Positions 1 through 8,341 are shown, counted from the stretch's first letter. The stretch: DNA of 64,000 nt from Vibrio aphrogenes (GCF_002157735.2 NZ_AP018689.1:1273619-1337618); one strand, 5' to 3'. The notes: generated by a model not told the origin, from the letters alone. Numbers and translations: made by a program.

Positions 1-1596
1 GCGACCTGGGCAATGCGCCATGATGACCTCGAAACCTTATTAATTCTTACTTATGCCGATGGTCATGAAACAGAAACACATAGCTCGGGTGCCGATGTCG
101 ACGGTTCGGAACGTGGCGCTGCCGATCCAGCGGACAAAGAAATTGGCAACGTGCTTGGTAAAATGTATTACCGCATTAATGATAACCATCGCGTTGGTCT
201 AGTCGTGGAATATTATCAACGTAATTATGATGAGCAAGAGCTGCATTATAATGGAAACAGTATTTCATACCCAGGGATGGGAACCGTGATTACATACTCT
301 GATAATTACAATAAAGATGATGTCAATCGTCTACGTGTTGGAGTGAACCACGAGTGGACGATGCAAAGTGCTATTGCTGATAGCCTTAACTGGTCACTTA
401 ATTATCAACAAAGTGATTCAGAATACAAAAACTACGACACGACAACAGGAATGATGGGCTCAGGTGAGCGTATGCGTTACCGTGATGCCAGTGATGACTT
501 AATTCAATTTGATGCTCAATTTGACAAGTTGGCTGAATTTGCCAATAGCTACCATCAATTCACTTATGGCTTAAGCTACAGCAATGACAAATTTGCTCTA
601 GATAATACTGATTACAAATACGACCTTGGCACTGTGACTGCGGGTAGCACCGGGATTCCGGATGCCACGTTACAAAAATGGGGCTTATTCTTCCAAGATC
701 AGGCGTTCTTATTGGATGAAACTTTAGTTCTCACCGCCGGTGTTCGTTATGATGGATTCAAGACCACACCTGAAACCGACGAACAATTTGATACGGATTA
801 TCCTTCTAATAGTGAAGATGCGGTAACAGGTAAATTGGGTGCGGTTTATCATATTTCAGAAAACTTCAGCACATTTGCACAAATCAGCCAAGGCTTTAAA
901 GCTCCAAGCGTTTATGACCTTTATTATTACTATAACCAAGGGGCAATTTTTGAGCCAAATCCAAATTTGAAAGCGGAAAAAAGTTTAGCTTACGAATTTG
1001 GGTTTAGAGGTTATAGCAATGTCGGTCAGTTTGAAGTGAGTGCGTTTTATAATGATTACTCTGATTTCATTGATAGCAGCAAAGTGGGCACTCAAGATGG
1101 CAAAGATGTGTACACAACCGAGAATATTTCCAATGCCGAAATCTATGGTATTGAATTTGCTTCAACCGTAAATCTAGATGCGGCCTTTAATGCGCCACGT
1201 GGTTTGTACTCTAAATTCTCAGTGGCTTACGCTGAAGGCCGTGATAAAGATTCAGATGAACACCTAGATTCAGTCGCACCTTTAACCGGAGTGGCCGGTA
1301 TTGGGTATGACAGCGTAGATCGTATTTATGGTGGTTTAGTCAATGTTACTATGGTGGCAAGTAAAGATAACTGGTCTGATGATAGTGTTGACGATGTGGC
1401 AGGTTATACCATCGTTGATCTGACCGCATATTATCGTCCAATCAACGATCTGACTTTACGTGCGGGCTTATTTAATGCCTTTGATAAAAAATACTGGGTC
1501 TATTCTGATATGGAGTCCGGTTATTCCGCTGCAAGTAAAGATTTCTACTCTCAACCAGGACGTAACTGGGGTGTGAGCTTAGATTATCAATTCTAA
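1..1596 (+). CDS. TonB-dependent haem/haemoglobin-type outer-membrane receptor, 3' part
   Basis: The reading frame is open from base 1, so the plug domain and signal peptide lie upstream of the window; 531 codons remain. The sequence is a run of alternating amphipathic strands ending in LDYQF with the terminal Phe typical of outer-membrane barrels. Two boxes of haem receptors can be seen: GFKAP (about base 893, the FRAP box) and NPNL soon after. The conserved His usually found between them is absent here. A strong hairpin terminator follows. Other haem-use genes (hutW, hutXZ, tonB-exbBD-hutBCD) lie within 21 kb, which supports a haem substrate, but the exact ligand is inferred. It could be HutA-like, HutR-like or another siderophore or protein receptor. 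Confidence 0.85.
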   Translation, partial: ATWAMRHDDLETLLILTYADGHETETHSSGADVDGSERGAADPADKEIGNVLGKMYYRINDNHRVGLVVEYYQRNYDEQELHYNGNSISYPGMGTVITYSDNYNKDDVNRLRVGVNHEWTMQSAIADSLNWSLNYQQSDSEYKNYDTTTGMMGSGERMRYRDASDDLIQFDAQFDKLAEFANSYHQFTYGLSYSNDKFALDNTDYKYDLGTVTAGSTGIPDATLQKWGLFFQDQAFLLDETLVLTAGVRYDGFKTTPETDEQFDTDYPSNSEDAVTGKLGAVYHISENFSTFAQISQGFKAPSVYDLYYYYNQGAIFEPNPNLKAEKSLAYEFGFRGYSNVGQFEVSAFYNDYSDFIDSSKVGTQDGKDVYTTENISNAEIYGIEFASTVNLDAAFNAPRGLYSKFSVAYAEGRDKDSDEHLDSVAPLTGVAGIGYDSVDRIYGGLVNVTMVASKDNWSDDSVDDVAGYTIVDLTAYYRPINDLTLRAGLFNAFDKKYWVYSDMESGYSAASKDFYSQPGRNWGVSLDYQF

Positions 1597-1667
1597 TCGC
1601 CCTTTTTGGGGATAACGTTTTTCAGTGATATAACGCTTCTCACTGATATAACATTTTTCATTAGTGT

Positions 1668-1699
1668 AAAGCCACAGGTGTTGCATCTGTGGCTTTTTT
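1668..1699 (+). terminator. Rho-independent terminator of the receptor gene
   Basis: Ten-base-pair perfect stem (AAAGCCACAG / CTGTGGCTTT) with a 9-nt loop, followed by a T run, about 70 bp after the receptor stop codon. The repeat element begins directly at its end. Confidence 0.85.
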
Positions 1700-1875
1700 A
1701 TACCAATTACACTGATTAGATGTTCAGAAATTAACTAGGAAAAAGGCTTGAGAACAAGGCTTGAGAACAAGGCAGAAATTTTCGATAAGTAGGTCATTTT
1801 ACAATCTAAATTTATAACACAGTTATCGAGCCTTTTAACAAGTAAGAATGAGCAAATAATTAGTACAATTGGTAT
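1700..1875. repeat. MITE-like Vibrio dispersed repeat, 176 bp
   Basis: The element is bounded by 19-bp imperfect terminal inverted repeats (left ATACCAATTACACTGATTA; the right end reads ATACCAATTGTACTAATTA on the other strand, 3 mismatches). A nested inverted pair, AAAAGGCT at 1741 and AGCCTTTT at 1829, would extend the fold. It encodes nothing. A 13-bp unit (GGCTTGAGAACAA) is tandemly duplicated at 1745-1770. From memory, elements with these ends are scattered in Vibrio genomes. Partial relatives occur here at 33791, 45687 and 46981. Confidence 0.75.
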
Positions 1876-1891
1876 TATTTTATAGATAAAC

Positions 1892-1917
1892 AAAAAGCCA
1901 GCACAATGGCTGACTTT
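1892..1917 (-). terminator. Terminator of the 29-aa peptide gene
   Basis: On the minus strand a 9-bp stem (AAAGTCAGC / GCTGGCTTT, one G-U pair) with a 6-nt loop is followed by a run of T. It lies 60 bp after the stop of the small minus-strand gene and fits no other gene. Confidence 0.7.
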
Positions 1918-1977
1918 GAATACGTCTATTTACTTATTTTATATAAGGGTTATAAAAAATTTATATAAACAAATAGC

Positions 1978-2067
1978 CTATGATTTCTTTGACATCGACA
2001 TTTCATGTTTCACCATAACCGCACTCGCTACGATAAAAGCAATGATCAGAACTAATGACATTGACAT
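1978..2067 (-). CDS. Small single-span membrane peptide, 29 aa
   Basis: This gene falls below usual ORF length cutoffs. The ATG is preceded by an AGGGG ribosome-binding site about 6 nt upstream, and the frame reads 29 codons to TAG. The peptide starts MSMSLVLIIAFIVASAVM, one hydrophobic helix of about 16 residues, followed by a short polar tail with Lys and His (KHEMSMSKKS). A perfect TATAAT sits on the same strand at 2123-2128, about 55 bp upstream, though no good -35 is visible, and a terminator follows at 1892-1917. I do not recognise the family. It resembles small membrane proteins that modulate larger partners, but the partner is unknown and the gene stands alone. Confidence 0.55.
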   Translation of the reverse strand: MSMSLVLIIAFIVASAVMVKHEMSMSKKS

Positions 2068-2197
2068 AATTTCCCCTAGATTTTTTATTGACCAAATAGC
2101 AGTCTCAATTGAAATCGAGGGTATTATAGCCAATATTGTTATCAAAATGTATACAATTTTGCCTTTAATGCGATCTATTTATCAGTATGTGTGATAT

Positions 2198-2228
2198 AAA
2201 AAGAGCTGACATTTAGCCAGCTCTTTTT
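2198..2228. terminator. Bidirectional terminator downstream of galE
   Basis: Perfect 11-bp inverted repeat AAAAAGAGCTG / CAGCTCTTTTT with a 9-nt loop. T runs lie on both strands. It is 36 bp past the galE stop, so it should end the galE transcript. Confidence 0.8.
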
Positions 2229-2263
2229 AGAGTTTGAATAAATTAACCGCTACTGCAAATAAC

Positions 2264-3280
2264 TTAAGATTGAGGATAACCAAGTGGATTATTTGACTGC
2301 CAACGCCAAGTGTCTTCGGTCATTTGTTCTAGGCTACGTGACGCTTTCCATTTGAGTTCTTGCTCGGCTTTAGCTGGGTTTGCCCAACATTCTGCAATAT
2401 CACCTGGACGGCGATCAACAATTTTATACGCTACTTTTTGGCCTGAGGCTTTTTCAAAAGCGACCACCATCTCAAGTACACTGTTACCTTTCCCTGTACC
2501 CAAATTATAAATATGTAAACCTTGTTTACTACCAACATGGTTAAGTGCGGCTAAATGCCCATCGGCTAAATCCATCACATGAATATAATCACGGACGCCT
2601 GTGCCGTCTTTAGTCGGGTAATCGCCCCCAAAGACAGATAAAAACTCACGACGCCCTACGGCAACTTGAGCCACGAATGGCATTAAGTTATTGGGGATGC
2701 CTTGAGGGTCTTCACCAAGCTCACCTGATGGATGAGACCCCACAGGATTAAAGTAACGTAATAAAGTAATGCTCCAGTCAGGATTGGCCTTTTGGAAATC
2801 GGTTAAGCATTCTTCTACAATTAATTTACTGCGACCGTATGGATTGGTCGCACTGGTTGGAAAGTCTTCTAAAATAGGCACAGAGGCCGGATCACCATAA
2901 ACCGTTGCCGATGAACTAAACACCATCGATTTCACACCGGCATCACGCATCGCATCAACCAGAACCAAAGTGCCATGAACATTATTATCGTAATATTCTA
3001 ATGGTTTTTCTACCGATTCGCCGACCGCTTTTAAACCTGCAAAGTGAATGACAGATTGAATATCATATTGAGCAAAAACCTGTGCAAGTGCCTGTTTGTC
3101 TCGAATGTCACCTTCGATAAATATAGGACGAACGCCTGAGACCTTTTCAATGCGATCAAGAACCGTTGGCTTACTGTTATATAAGTTATCAAAAATGATC
3201 GGGGTCATTCCTGACTCAATCATTTGAATACAAGTATGACTCCCAATGTAACCCATACCGCCAGTGACTAAAACAAACAT
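2264..3280 (-). CDS. galE: UDP-glucose 4-epimerase GalE
   Basis: Interconverts UDP-glucose and UDP-galactose in the cytoplasm (Leloir pathway and supply of UDP-Gal for surface polysaccharide). The protein is 338 aa, the usual GalE length. It opens with the NAD-binding Rossmann motif TGGMGYIGS, has the SSSATVYG segment holding the catalytic Ser, and the YGRSK Tyr-x3-Lys motif of short-chain dehydrogenase-like epimerases. The chosen ATG at 3280 has GAGGA 6-7 nt upstream; an upstream in-frame TTG would add four residues without a better site. It is not next to other gal genes here, so it may serve envelope sugars rather than galactose catabolism. Confidence 0.95.
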   Translation of the reverse strand: MFVLVTGGMGYIGSHTCIQMIESGMTPIIFDNLYNSKPTVLDRIEKVSGVRPIFIEGDIRDKQALAQVFAQYDIQSVIHFAGLKAVGESVEKPLEYYDNNVHGTLVLVDAMRDAGVKSMVFSSSATVYGDPASVPILEDFPTSATNPYGRSKLIVEECLTDFQKANPDWSITLLRYFNPVGSHPSGELGEDPQGIPNNLMPFVAQVAVGRREFLSVFGGDYPTKDGTGVRDYIHVMDLADGHLAALNHVGSKQGLHIYNLGTGKGNSVLEMVVAFEKASGQKVAYKIVDRRPGDIAECWANPAKAEQELKWKASRSLEQMTEDTWRWQSNNPLGYPQS

Positions 3281-3411
3281 AACGTTCCTCAAATTAACTC
3301 AATATTTTTAAACTGGACTTACCATACAATATTGACGCTTGTAGATACACCCTTCTAATGCCAATATTATTAAGTGAAATAAAAACTTAAACGAAATAGC
3401 GACGAAATAAA

Positions 3412-4164
3412 ATGACTCTTGAAACCATTAAAATGAAACTCAACTGTGACATGGGTGAAAGCTTTGGTCATTGGACGATGGGCAAAGATGAAGCAGTGAT
3501 CCCCTATATCCACATGGCGAATATTGCATGCGGATTTCATGCTGCAGATCCGGATGTGATGGCGAAAACGATCCAGTTGGCCGTAAAACATAACGTCAGT
3601 ATTGGAGCTCATCCTTCCTATCAAGATTTATTGGGCTTTGGCCGTCGCTCAATTTCCCATACACCTGAACAAATCTCCCATTTAATCAGTTATCAAATTG
3701 GTGCCATACAAAGTTTAGCGCAGTTTTATGATACCCAAGTAGATTACATTAAGCCTCATGGAGCTTTATACAATGACATGATGAGTAATGCTGATATTTT
3801 TGAAGCGATTGTTCAAGCCGTAATGCCAACCGGGCTTCCTTTGATGGTATTGGCCAAAAAAGACAATACGGCTTATTTAGATATCGCTGATGAATACGAT
3901 GTTCCTTTATTATTTGAAGCTTTTGCTGACCGAGCTTATAAAGATGATGGTTCACTCCTACCTCGTCAACATCCTAATTCGGTACATCACAACGCTGAAG
4001 ATATCTTTTATCAAGCAATGCAATTAGCCAATTTTGGTACGGTGACCACCATCAAAGGTCATACATTAGAATTACAAGCGGATACCCTATGCGTTCATGG
4101 GGATAATCAAGAATCTATTGCCGTTGTTAAACGTATTTACCAAGCCTTGAGCAATAATAATTAA
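3412..4164 (+). CDS. pxpA: 5-oxoprolinase subunit A (PxpA, LamB/YcsF family)
   Basis: LamB/YcsF family protein of 250 aa with the family opening LNCDMGESFG, a GAHPSYQD segment and IKPHGALYND, which carries conserved polar and His residues. Family knowledge: PxpA acts with PxpB and PxpC in ATP-dependent hydrolysis of 5-oxoproline to glutamate. Neither pxpB nor pxpC is present in this window, so the subunit is encoded apart from its partners. An alternative start is the ATG at 3433, which gives the shorter N-terminus usual for the family. The 3' end overlaps the convergent hutW stop by 3-4 bases. Confidence 0.85.
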   Translation: MTLETIKMKLNCDMGESFGHWTMGKDEAVIPYIHMANIACGFHAADPDVMAKTIQLAVKHNVSIGAHPSYQDLLGFGRRSISHTPEQISHLISYQIGAIQSLAQFYDTQVDYIKPHGALYNDMMSNADIFEAIVQAVMPTGLPLMVLAKKDNTAYLDIADEYDVPLLFEAFADRAYKDDGSLLPRQHPNSVHHNAEDIFYQAMQLANFGTVTTIKGHTLELQADTLCVHGDNQESIAVVKRIYQALSNNN

Positions 4165-5549
4165 ACCGCAGTATCACACTCAGTCACATTAAGTATATCA
4201 ATGCTATGCCGCTGTAACACAGAGTGAGCCGTCAGCTTCGGAATAATTTCTTGTAGACTGGTTAACAAGTGACTTGCCCAAAAACGTCCTTCATTGGTTA
4301 AGCGTACAAGCGTAGAGTCTGATTGAATAATATTGCATTGCTGCCATTGTGATAATAACGGTGTTAATTTTTCAGCAAAAGGAGTAATTTCCCCGAGGTC
4401 AATTCGACCTTGTTCAATCCCAGCTTGCAATTGATGATGCCAAAAGCTTTGCTTACCTAAGGATTTAGTCATCATCATGATCGGCTTCTCTCCTTGGCTT
4501 ACCGCTTCAATGTATTGCGTTAAGTTACGTTGTAGCATGTAAGAATAACCATTGATTGAACCGCCAGCACCAGAGCCAAATGCCAAGCAATCAGCTCCTT
4601 GTTTAATTAATAAATTATAGAGATTACGCTCTCGAGTTGTACGCGCAAAATGGCTGTTACTGATCATTTGCCAACCGGCCTTATCCAAGACATCACACCC
4701 TTGCAAATAGAATGCTTTGCTTTGTTCATGCGAAGGTATCTGAACTCGACCATTGGTGACCGCTTTACCTAAAGCGGTGCTTGGCAAAACATTGAGAGCA
4801 TAAAGATCGACTCCATCCAAGCCGATATCTTGAATAATTTGTAAATCGCGATGCCAAGATTCGATGGTCTGGTTGGGTAATCCAAATAACAAATCACACA
4901 CCACGGCCGCTTGATCGCGCGCCACGACACTCTGCATGAATGTTTGTGCTTCTTCACCGGTTGAGGTTCTTGCTAAGCGCTTACGAATCTTAGAATCAAA
5001 GGTTTGAATACCAACAGAGAAGCGGTTTGCCCCAGCATCAATGCAACTGTCCACTTTATCTTGAGAAAAGTTAAGTACTCGCCCCTCTATCGTAATTTCA
5101 CAATCGGGGGTCACGGGTAACACTTGTCGTAGCGTTGTGATAATTCGAAATAATTGGGTAGCGCTCAAGGCAGTTGGCGTACCGCCACCAAAATAAATGG
5201 CATGGATAGGCGCACTAGAATATAAAGGATTCTCAGCTTCAGAGGTGATCTCATTAATTAGCGCTTCCACATAATGTTCACTTAAAGAGTCGGTAAATTT
5301 ATTTTGATAAAATCCACAAAAGGTACAATGGGTTTCACAAAAAGGAATATGGACATACACCAGTCTTTTTTGAGGGGCTGCTTGTGCTTGAGGAGTATTA
5401 AGTAACTGTAACCAACAGCTTGCTACTTCACTGGAATCAACGGGTAATGAACTACGCCAAGGCATAGTAGCGTGTCTTTTTTGAAATCGATGCCCTGTTT
5501 CAGAAGCAAGATATGGACTGATATCAATAATGTCATTGTGCTTTAGCAT
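4161..5549 (-). CDS. hutW: HutW/ChuW-type anaerobic haem-degrading radical SAM enzyme
   Basis: Radical SAM protein of 462 aa related to coproporphyrinogen III oxidase-like HemN proteins. The cluster motif CETHCTFC (Cys71, Cys75, Cys78) is followed by FGGGTPTAL. Family knowledge: ChuW/HutW opens the haem ring and releases iron without oxygen. The ATG at 5549 is preceded by GGGGG about 7 nt upstream; the longer frame from 5585 runs into the Fur box and is unlikely. In V. cholerae hutW heads hutWXZ; here it is alone, about 11 kb from hutXZ, and convergent with pxpA. The Fur site just upstream predicts repression by iron. Confidence 0.9.
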   Translation of the reverse strand: MLKHNDIIDISPYLASETGHRFQKRHATMPWRSSLPVDSSEVASCWLQLLNTPQAQAAPQKRLVYVHIPFCETHCTFCGFYQNKFTDSLSEHYVEALINEITSEAENPLYSSAPIHAIYFGGGTPTALSATQLFRIITTLRQVLPVTPDCEITIEGRVLNFSQDKVDSCIDAGANRFSVGIQTFDSKIRKRLARTSTGEEAQTFMQSVVARDQAAVVCDLLFGLPNQTIESWHRDLQIIQDIGLDGVDLYALNVLPSTALGKAVTNGRVQIPSHEQSKAFYLQGCDVLDKAGWQMISNSHFARTTRERNLYNLLIKQGADCLAFGSGAGGSINGYSYMLQRNLTQYIEAVSQGEKPIMMMTKSLGKQSFWHHQLQAGIEQGRIDLGEITPFAEKLTPLLSQWQQCNIIQSDSTLVRLTNEGRFWASHLLTSLQEIIPKLTAHSVLQRHSIDILNVTECDTAV

Positions 5550-5561
5550 AAGAAACCCCCA

Positions 5562-5592
5562 AAAAGTAATGATAATAATTATCATTACTTTT
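5562..5592 (-). promoter_or_regulatory. Fur box upstream of hutW
   Basis: A perfect 31-bp palindrome (two 15-bp arms around one central base at 5577) contains TAATGATAAT-A-ATTATCATTA. This closely matches the consensus Fur operator built on GATAAT repeats. It lies 13-43 bp upstream of the hutW start, where a bound repressor would block transcription. The match is read from the sequence; binding is inferred. Confidence 0.9.
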
Positions 5593-5659
5593 ATTAAAGG
5601 TGTCTATTTATGAAAGTCCAATGAAGTAAAAACTCACCATTAAATTGACTGTGATCAAT

Positions 5660-5902
5660 TTAGTGAACGGAACGTAATAGATTATCCAACTGATCAACAA
5701 CTTCTACCCAATCAGCATCGTCTTCTTTGGCTTCTTTGAGAAAGGCTGCTTGAGAAGGATTCCAAAAGTCTGCCTTATGTATGGGTAACGTATGATCGAT
5801 TTTTTGTGAGTAACAGCGAATAAACTCTTGGATTTCAGCTTGTGAACTCGGTAACCCCAGTTGTTCAAATAAGCTTGTTAAGGTGTGTTGATGCAATTCC
5901 AT
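5660..5902 (-). CDS. DUF2789 family small protein
   Basis: An 80-aa acidic protein with the DUF2789 pattern: start MELHQHTLTSLFEQLGLPS, a central FWNPSQAAFL, and an end rich in DADWVEVVDQL. Its function is unknown. A GGAGG-like site (AGGAGGTATC) lies directly upstream of the ATG. It sits on the same strand between the sulfur-permease pair and hutW, but hutW has its own Fur-regulated promoter, so the genes are probably separate units. Confidence 0.85.
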   Translation of the reverse strand: MELHQHTLTSLFEQLGLPSSQAEIQEFIRCYSQKIDHTLPIHKADFWNPSQAAFLKEAKEDDADWVEVVDQLDNLLRSVH

Positions 5903-5970
5903 GATACCTCCTGCTGGATGACTCTCATCATTGATGCGCTGGTGACAATCGTAACTTAAGTATAGAGCAC

Positions 5971-6396
5971 TTATTGAGGCTTATTCTGGATCGCTCCCAT
6001 GATTTTCATGCCTATTATCATTGCGACAATAAATCCCAATAAACTGATATTGAAGCTTGAAATCGATGCTAACGCTGGGCCTGGGCATATTCCGGCTATT
6101 CCCCACCCGGCACCAAATAAACTTGCCCCTATGATTAATTGCTTATCGATAGTTCGTTTAAGGTTAAGACTTAATTCGCTGTTATCTAAGGCTTGAGTTC
6201 TTTTCTTGATCACAAAATGATAAATCGGGGCAAACACACATAAAGCCCCTCCCATCACAAACGCTAAATCTACTTTCCATGCTCCTGCCACATCTAAAAA
6301 AGCAATCACTTTATCTGGGTCAACCATCCCCGATATGACCATACCGGCGCCAAACAACAATCCTGATAATAACGGGATAAAAGCAAAGTTTTTCAT
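5971..6396 (-). CDS. YeeE/YedE-type sulfur permease, second half (DUF6691)
   Basis: A 141-aa protein with four or so hydrophobic segments, opening with FIPLLSGLLFGAGMVISGM and carrying the motif GAGWGIAGICPGPAL, whose Cys is the conserved thiosulfate/sulfur relay residue of YeeE/YedE halves. It starts 9 bp after the stop of the partner half, with a GGGGG site overlapping the end of that gene, so the two are translationally linked. Together they make one permease for a reduced sulfur species (thiosulfate or persulfide; the substrate is inferred). Confidence 0.88.
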   Translation of the reverse strand: MKNFAFIPLLSGLLFGAGMVISGMVDPDKVIAFLDVAGAWKVDLAFVMGGALCVFAPIYHFVIKKRTQALDNSELSLNLKRTIDKQLIIGASLFGAGWGIAGICPGPALASISSFNISLLGFIVAMIIGMKIMGAIQNKPQ

Positions 6397-6405
6397 TTGA
6401 ACCCC

Positions 6406-6828
6406 CTATAAAACATGCAAACGCACAAATACCACCAAAGCTGCAACAAGCATAAAAATGAGAGTAGCGATGATAGAGCGTAATGAAAAACGGCCAATTC
6501 CGCAAATCCCGTGACCACTAGTACAACCATTACCAAGCTTAGTCCCTAGACCGACGAGTAAACCCGCTATCATCATAGTAAACAGAGAACTTGAATACTG
6601 TGTCGGAATGGCAGAGAGCTCAGGTTGAATAACAGCGTTAACAAGCGCGCCACCAACGATCAATCCAAATAAAAACTGAACCCGCCACCGCTTATCTGTT
6701 GAATGTTGAGTAATTGCGCCATTTAGAATGCCACTGATGCCCGCGATTTTACCTTTAAAAAGTAACAATAGTGCCGCGGAGACACCAAGTAACATCCCCC
6801 CTAATAAGGCATGCCATGGAATCATCAT
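6406..6828 (-). CDS. YeeE/YedE-type sulfur permease, first half
   Basis: A 140-aa integral membrane protein with the YeeE/YedE signature GNGCTSGHGICG, in which two Cys residues lie in the predicted pore. It is the upstream gene of a two-gene unit with the DUF6691 half. Full-length YedE proteins are fused; this split arrangement (often named PmpA/PmpB) is common in proteobacteria with ArsR/BigR-type sulfur regulation. No regulator, rhodanese or persulfide dioxygenase gene adjoins it here, although an operator-like palindrome overlaps its promoter. Confidence 0.88.
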   Translation of the reverse strand: MMIPWHALLGGMLLGVSAALLLLFKGKIAGISGILNGAITQHSTDKRWRVQFLFGLIVGGALVNAVIQPELSAIPTQYSSSLFTMMIAGLLVGLGTKLGNGCTSGHGICGIGRFSLRSIIATLIFMLVAALVVFVRLHVL

Positions 6829-6864
6829 TTTTACCTCATACGTTTAAGGTTATTTATTGCGCAC

Positions 6865-6902
6865 AATATATTAGATTAACCTGAATTAGTAAATACTAAT
6901 TC
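6865..6902 (-). promoter_or_regulatory. Promoter and operator-like palindrome of the sulfur permease
   Basis: On the minus strand a -35 TTTACT (6888-6893), a 17-bp spacer and a -10 TATATT (6865-6870) lead toward the permease ATG at 6828. A perfect inverted repeat, GAATTAGTA-AA-TACTAATTC (6883-6902), covers the -35. Such AT-rich dyads are typical of ArsR-type operators, including sulfide/persulfide sensors. The regulator is not in the window, so its identity is a guess. The rest of the 6829-7128 gap holds no gene that I can see apart from the fabH terminator. Confidence 0.6.
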
Positions 6903-7056
6903 AATGGTTATGAGTATTTTTAAAAGTGATCGAACCCATTTGATGATATGAGGAGATTTTTAACTTATGACAATGTCACAACAATTCAGCATCGAAAATT
7001 ATGTCATGACTAATGGAAAGGAGAATATTCAATTATTGCGATAAAAATTAAAAGCG

Positions 7057-7091
7057 ATAAAAAAGGCCACAACATGAGTCATGTTATGGCC
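7057..7091 (-). terminator. Terminator of the fabH paralogue
   Basis: On the minus strand GGCCATAACATGA pairs with TCATGTTGTGGCC (one wobble) and is followed by six or more T. It begins about 38 bp past the stop of the ketoacyl synthase gene. Confidence 0.85.
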
Positions 7092-7128
7092 ATTAGTTAT
7101 GAAATGTTAATCTTTAAAACACAATCAC

Positions 7129-8223
7129 TTATGATTTGTTATGGGCTTTACAGTGAGCAATAGCTTCTTCTAGCAGTTGTAGCGCTGACTTATCACAAGG
7201 TGCAAGTTCAGCGGTTTGTGCTTCCAATGGAGTAACCCGCTCGCCCCATTTAATCATTCCGGCTCCCCAAGTTAGACCGGCGCCAAAAGCGGCAACGAGA
7301 ATATTTTGGTTTGGCTTGATGAAACCTTGTTCTACCGCTTCACATAAGGCAATGGGCATAGTCGCCGCTGAGGTATTGCCGTATTTTTGAATATTTACAA
7401 AGGCTTTATCTTGTGGAATGCCTGCAAAATCACACAAGGTTTGAATAATACGAATATTGGCTTGGTGAGGAACCACACAATCAATGTCATCTTTGGTCAA
7501 CCCTGAGCGTTCCAACACATTTTGAGTCGCGGCAGTCATGCCTTTTACTGCACGTTTAAAGATATCACGGCCAACAAATTCAAAGCTCCAATGGCCATTA
7601 TCAGCATCAAAGCGATCCATCCCAGTACCAAATTTTGGAATGGCTAAAATATCACGGCCTTCCGCATCACAGCCTAAAGAAGCTTGTTGTAAACCGACAG
7701 GTTGTTCTTGCTCACGGCGGGTTAATACGACCGCGCCAGCACCATCACCAAATAAAACCGCCGTGTCTCGTTGTGTCCAGTTTAGATAAAATGATAAATG
7801 CTCAGCACCAATCACAATAGCATTGCGATAATTACCTGCTTGAATCAGTCGAGTCGCCGTTTCAAGAGCATATAAAAAACCAGTACAAGCGGCATTCAAA
7901 TCAAATGCCGCCGCCACTTGAATACCAAGGTTGCTTTGTACTTTAGAAGCGATATTTGGAATTAACGTATCTGGAGAACAAGTTGCCACGATAACGCAAT
8001 CGATCTCATCTGCGGTTACCCCGGCGGCTTGCATGGCATTTTTAGCTGCAACAGTGGCAAGATCTGAGGTCTCAACATGGCTAATTCTGCGGCTTTCGAT
8101 ACCCGTGCGGCTTCGAATCCATTCATCAGAGGTTTCCAAAAATGTACTTAAATCATCATTGGTCAATACAGCAGGCGGCACACATTTGCCCCAGCCAGTA
8201 ATTTCAGCGTATACATTGGCCAT
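7129..8223 (-). CDS. fabH: Beta-ketoacyl-ACP synthase III (FabH paralogue)
   Basis: A 364-aa KAS III condensing enzyme that would join acetyl-CoA to malonyl-ACP to start fatty acid synthesis. The catalytic triad is visible: Cys113 in AACTGF, His in PHQANIRI and Asn in YGNTSAAT. It is about 45 residues longer than typical FabH because of a C-terminal tail. Vibrios carry a second FabH next to trxC, and this gene is divergent from trxC, so it is probably that second copy rather than the fab-cluster enzyme. The ATG at 8223 is followed by the conserved [12 protein letters not shown]. Confidence 0.92.
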   Translation of the reverse strand: MANVYAEITGWGKCVPPAVLTNDDLSTFLETSDEWIRSRTGIESRRISHVETSDLATVAAKNAMQAAGVTADEIDCVIVATCSPDTLIPNIASKVQSNLGIQVAAAFDLNAACTGFLYALETATRLIQAGNYRNAIVIGAEHLSFYLNWTQRDTAVLFGDGAGAVVLTRREQEQPVGLQQASLGCDAEGRDILAIPKFGTGMDRFDADNGHWSFEFVGRDIFKRAVKGMTAATQNVLERSGLTKDDIDCVVPHQANIRIIQTLCDFAGIPQDKAFVNIQKYGNTSAATMPIALCEAVEQGFIKPNQNILVAAFGAGLTWGAGMIKWGERVTPLEAQTAELAPCDKSALQLLEEAIAHCKAHNKS

Positions 8224-8341
8224 AGAATTACCTTATAAATTTGTTATTTTTGTTTATTTTTAACATCCAATTAGTATACGATAATTAACACAAAACTGAT
8301 ATGCTGGTTTGACCTGTTTATCACTATAAACTAGAATGGTT

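Noticed and set aside
1916..2194. Plus-strand 92-aa frame from a TTG
   Set aside because: It has no SD and a composition unlike a protein, it lies over the minus-strand 29-aa gene, and it ends at the terminator region.
3370..3624. Minus-strand 84-aa frame over the pxpA start
   Set aside because: It is a shadow of pxpA with no SD or recognisable domain.
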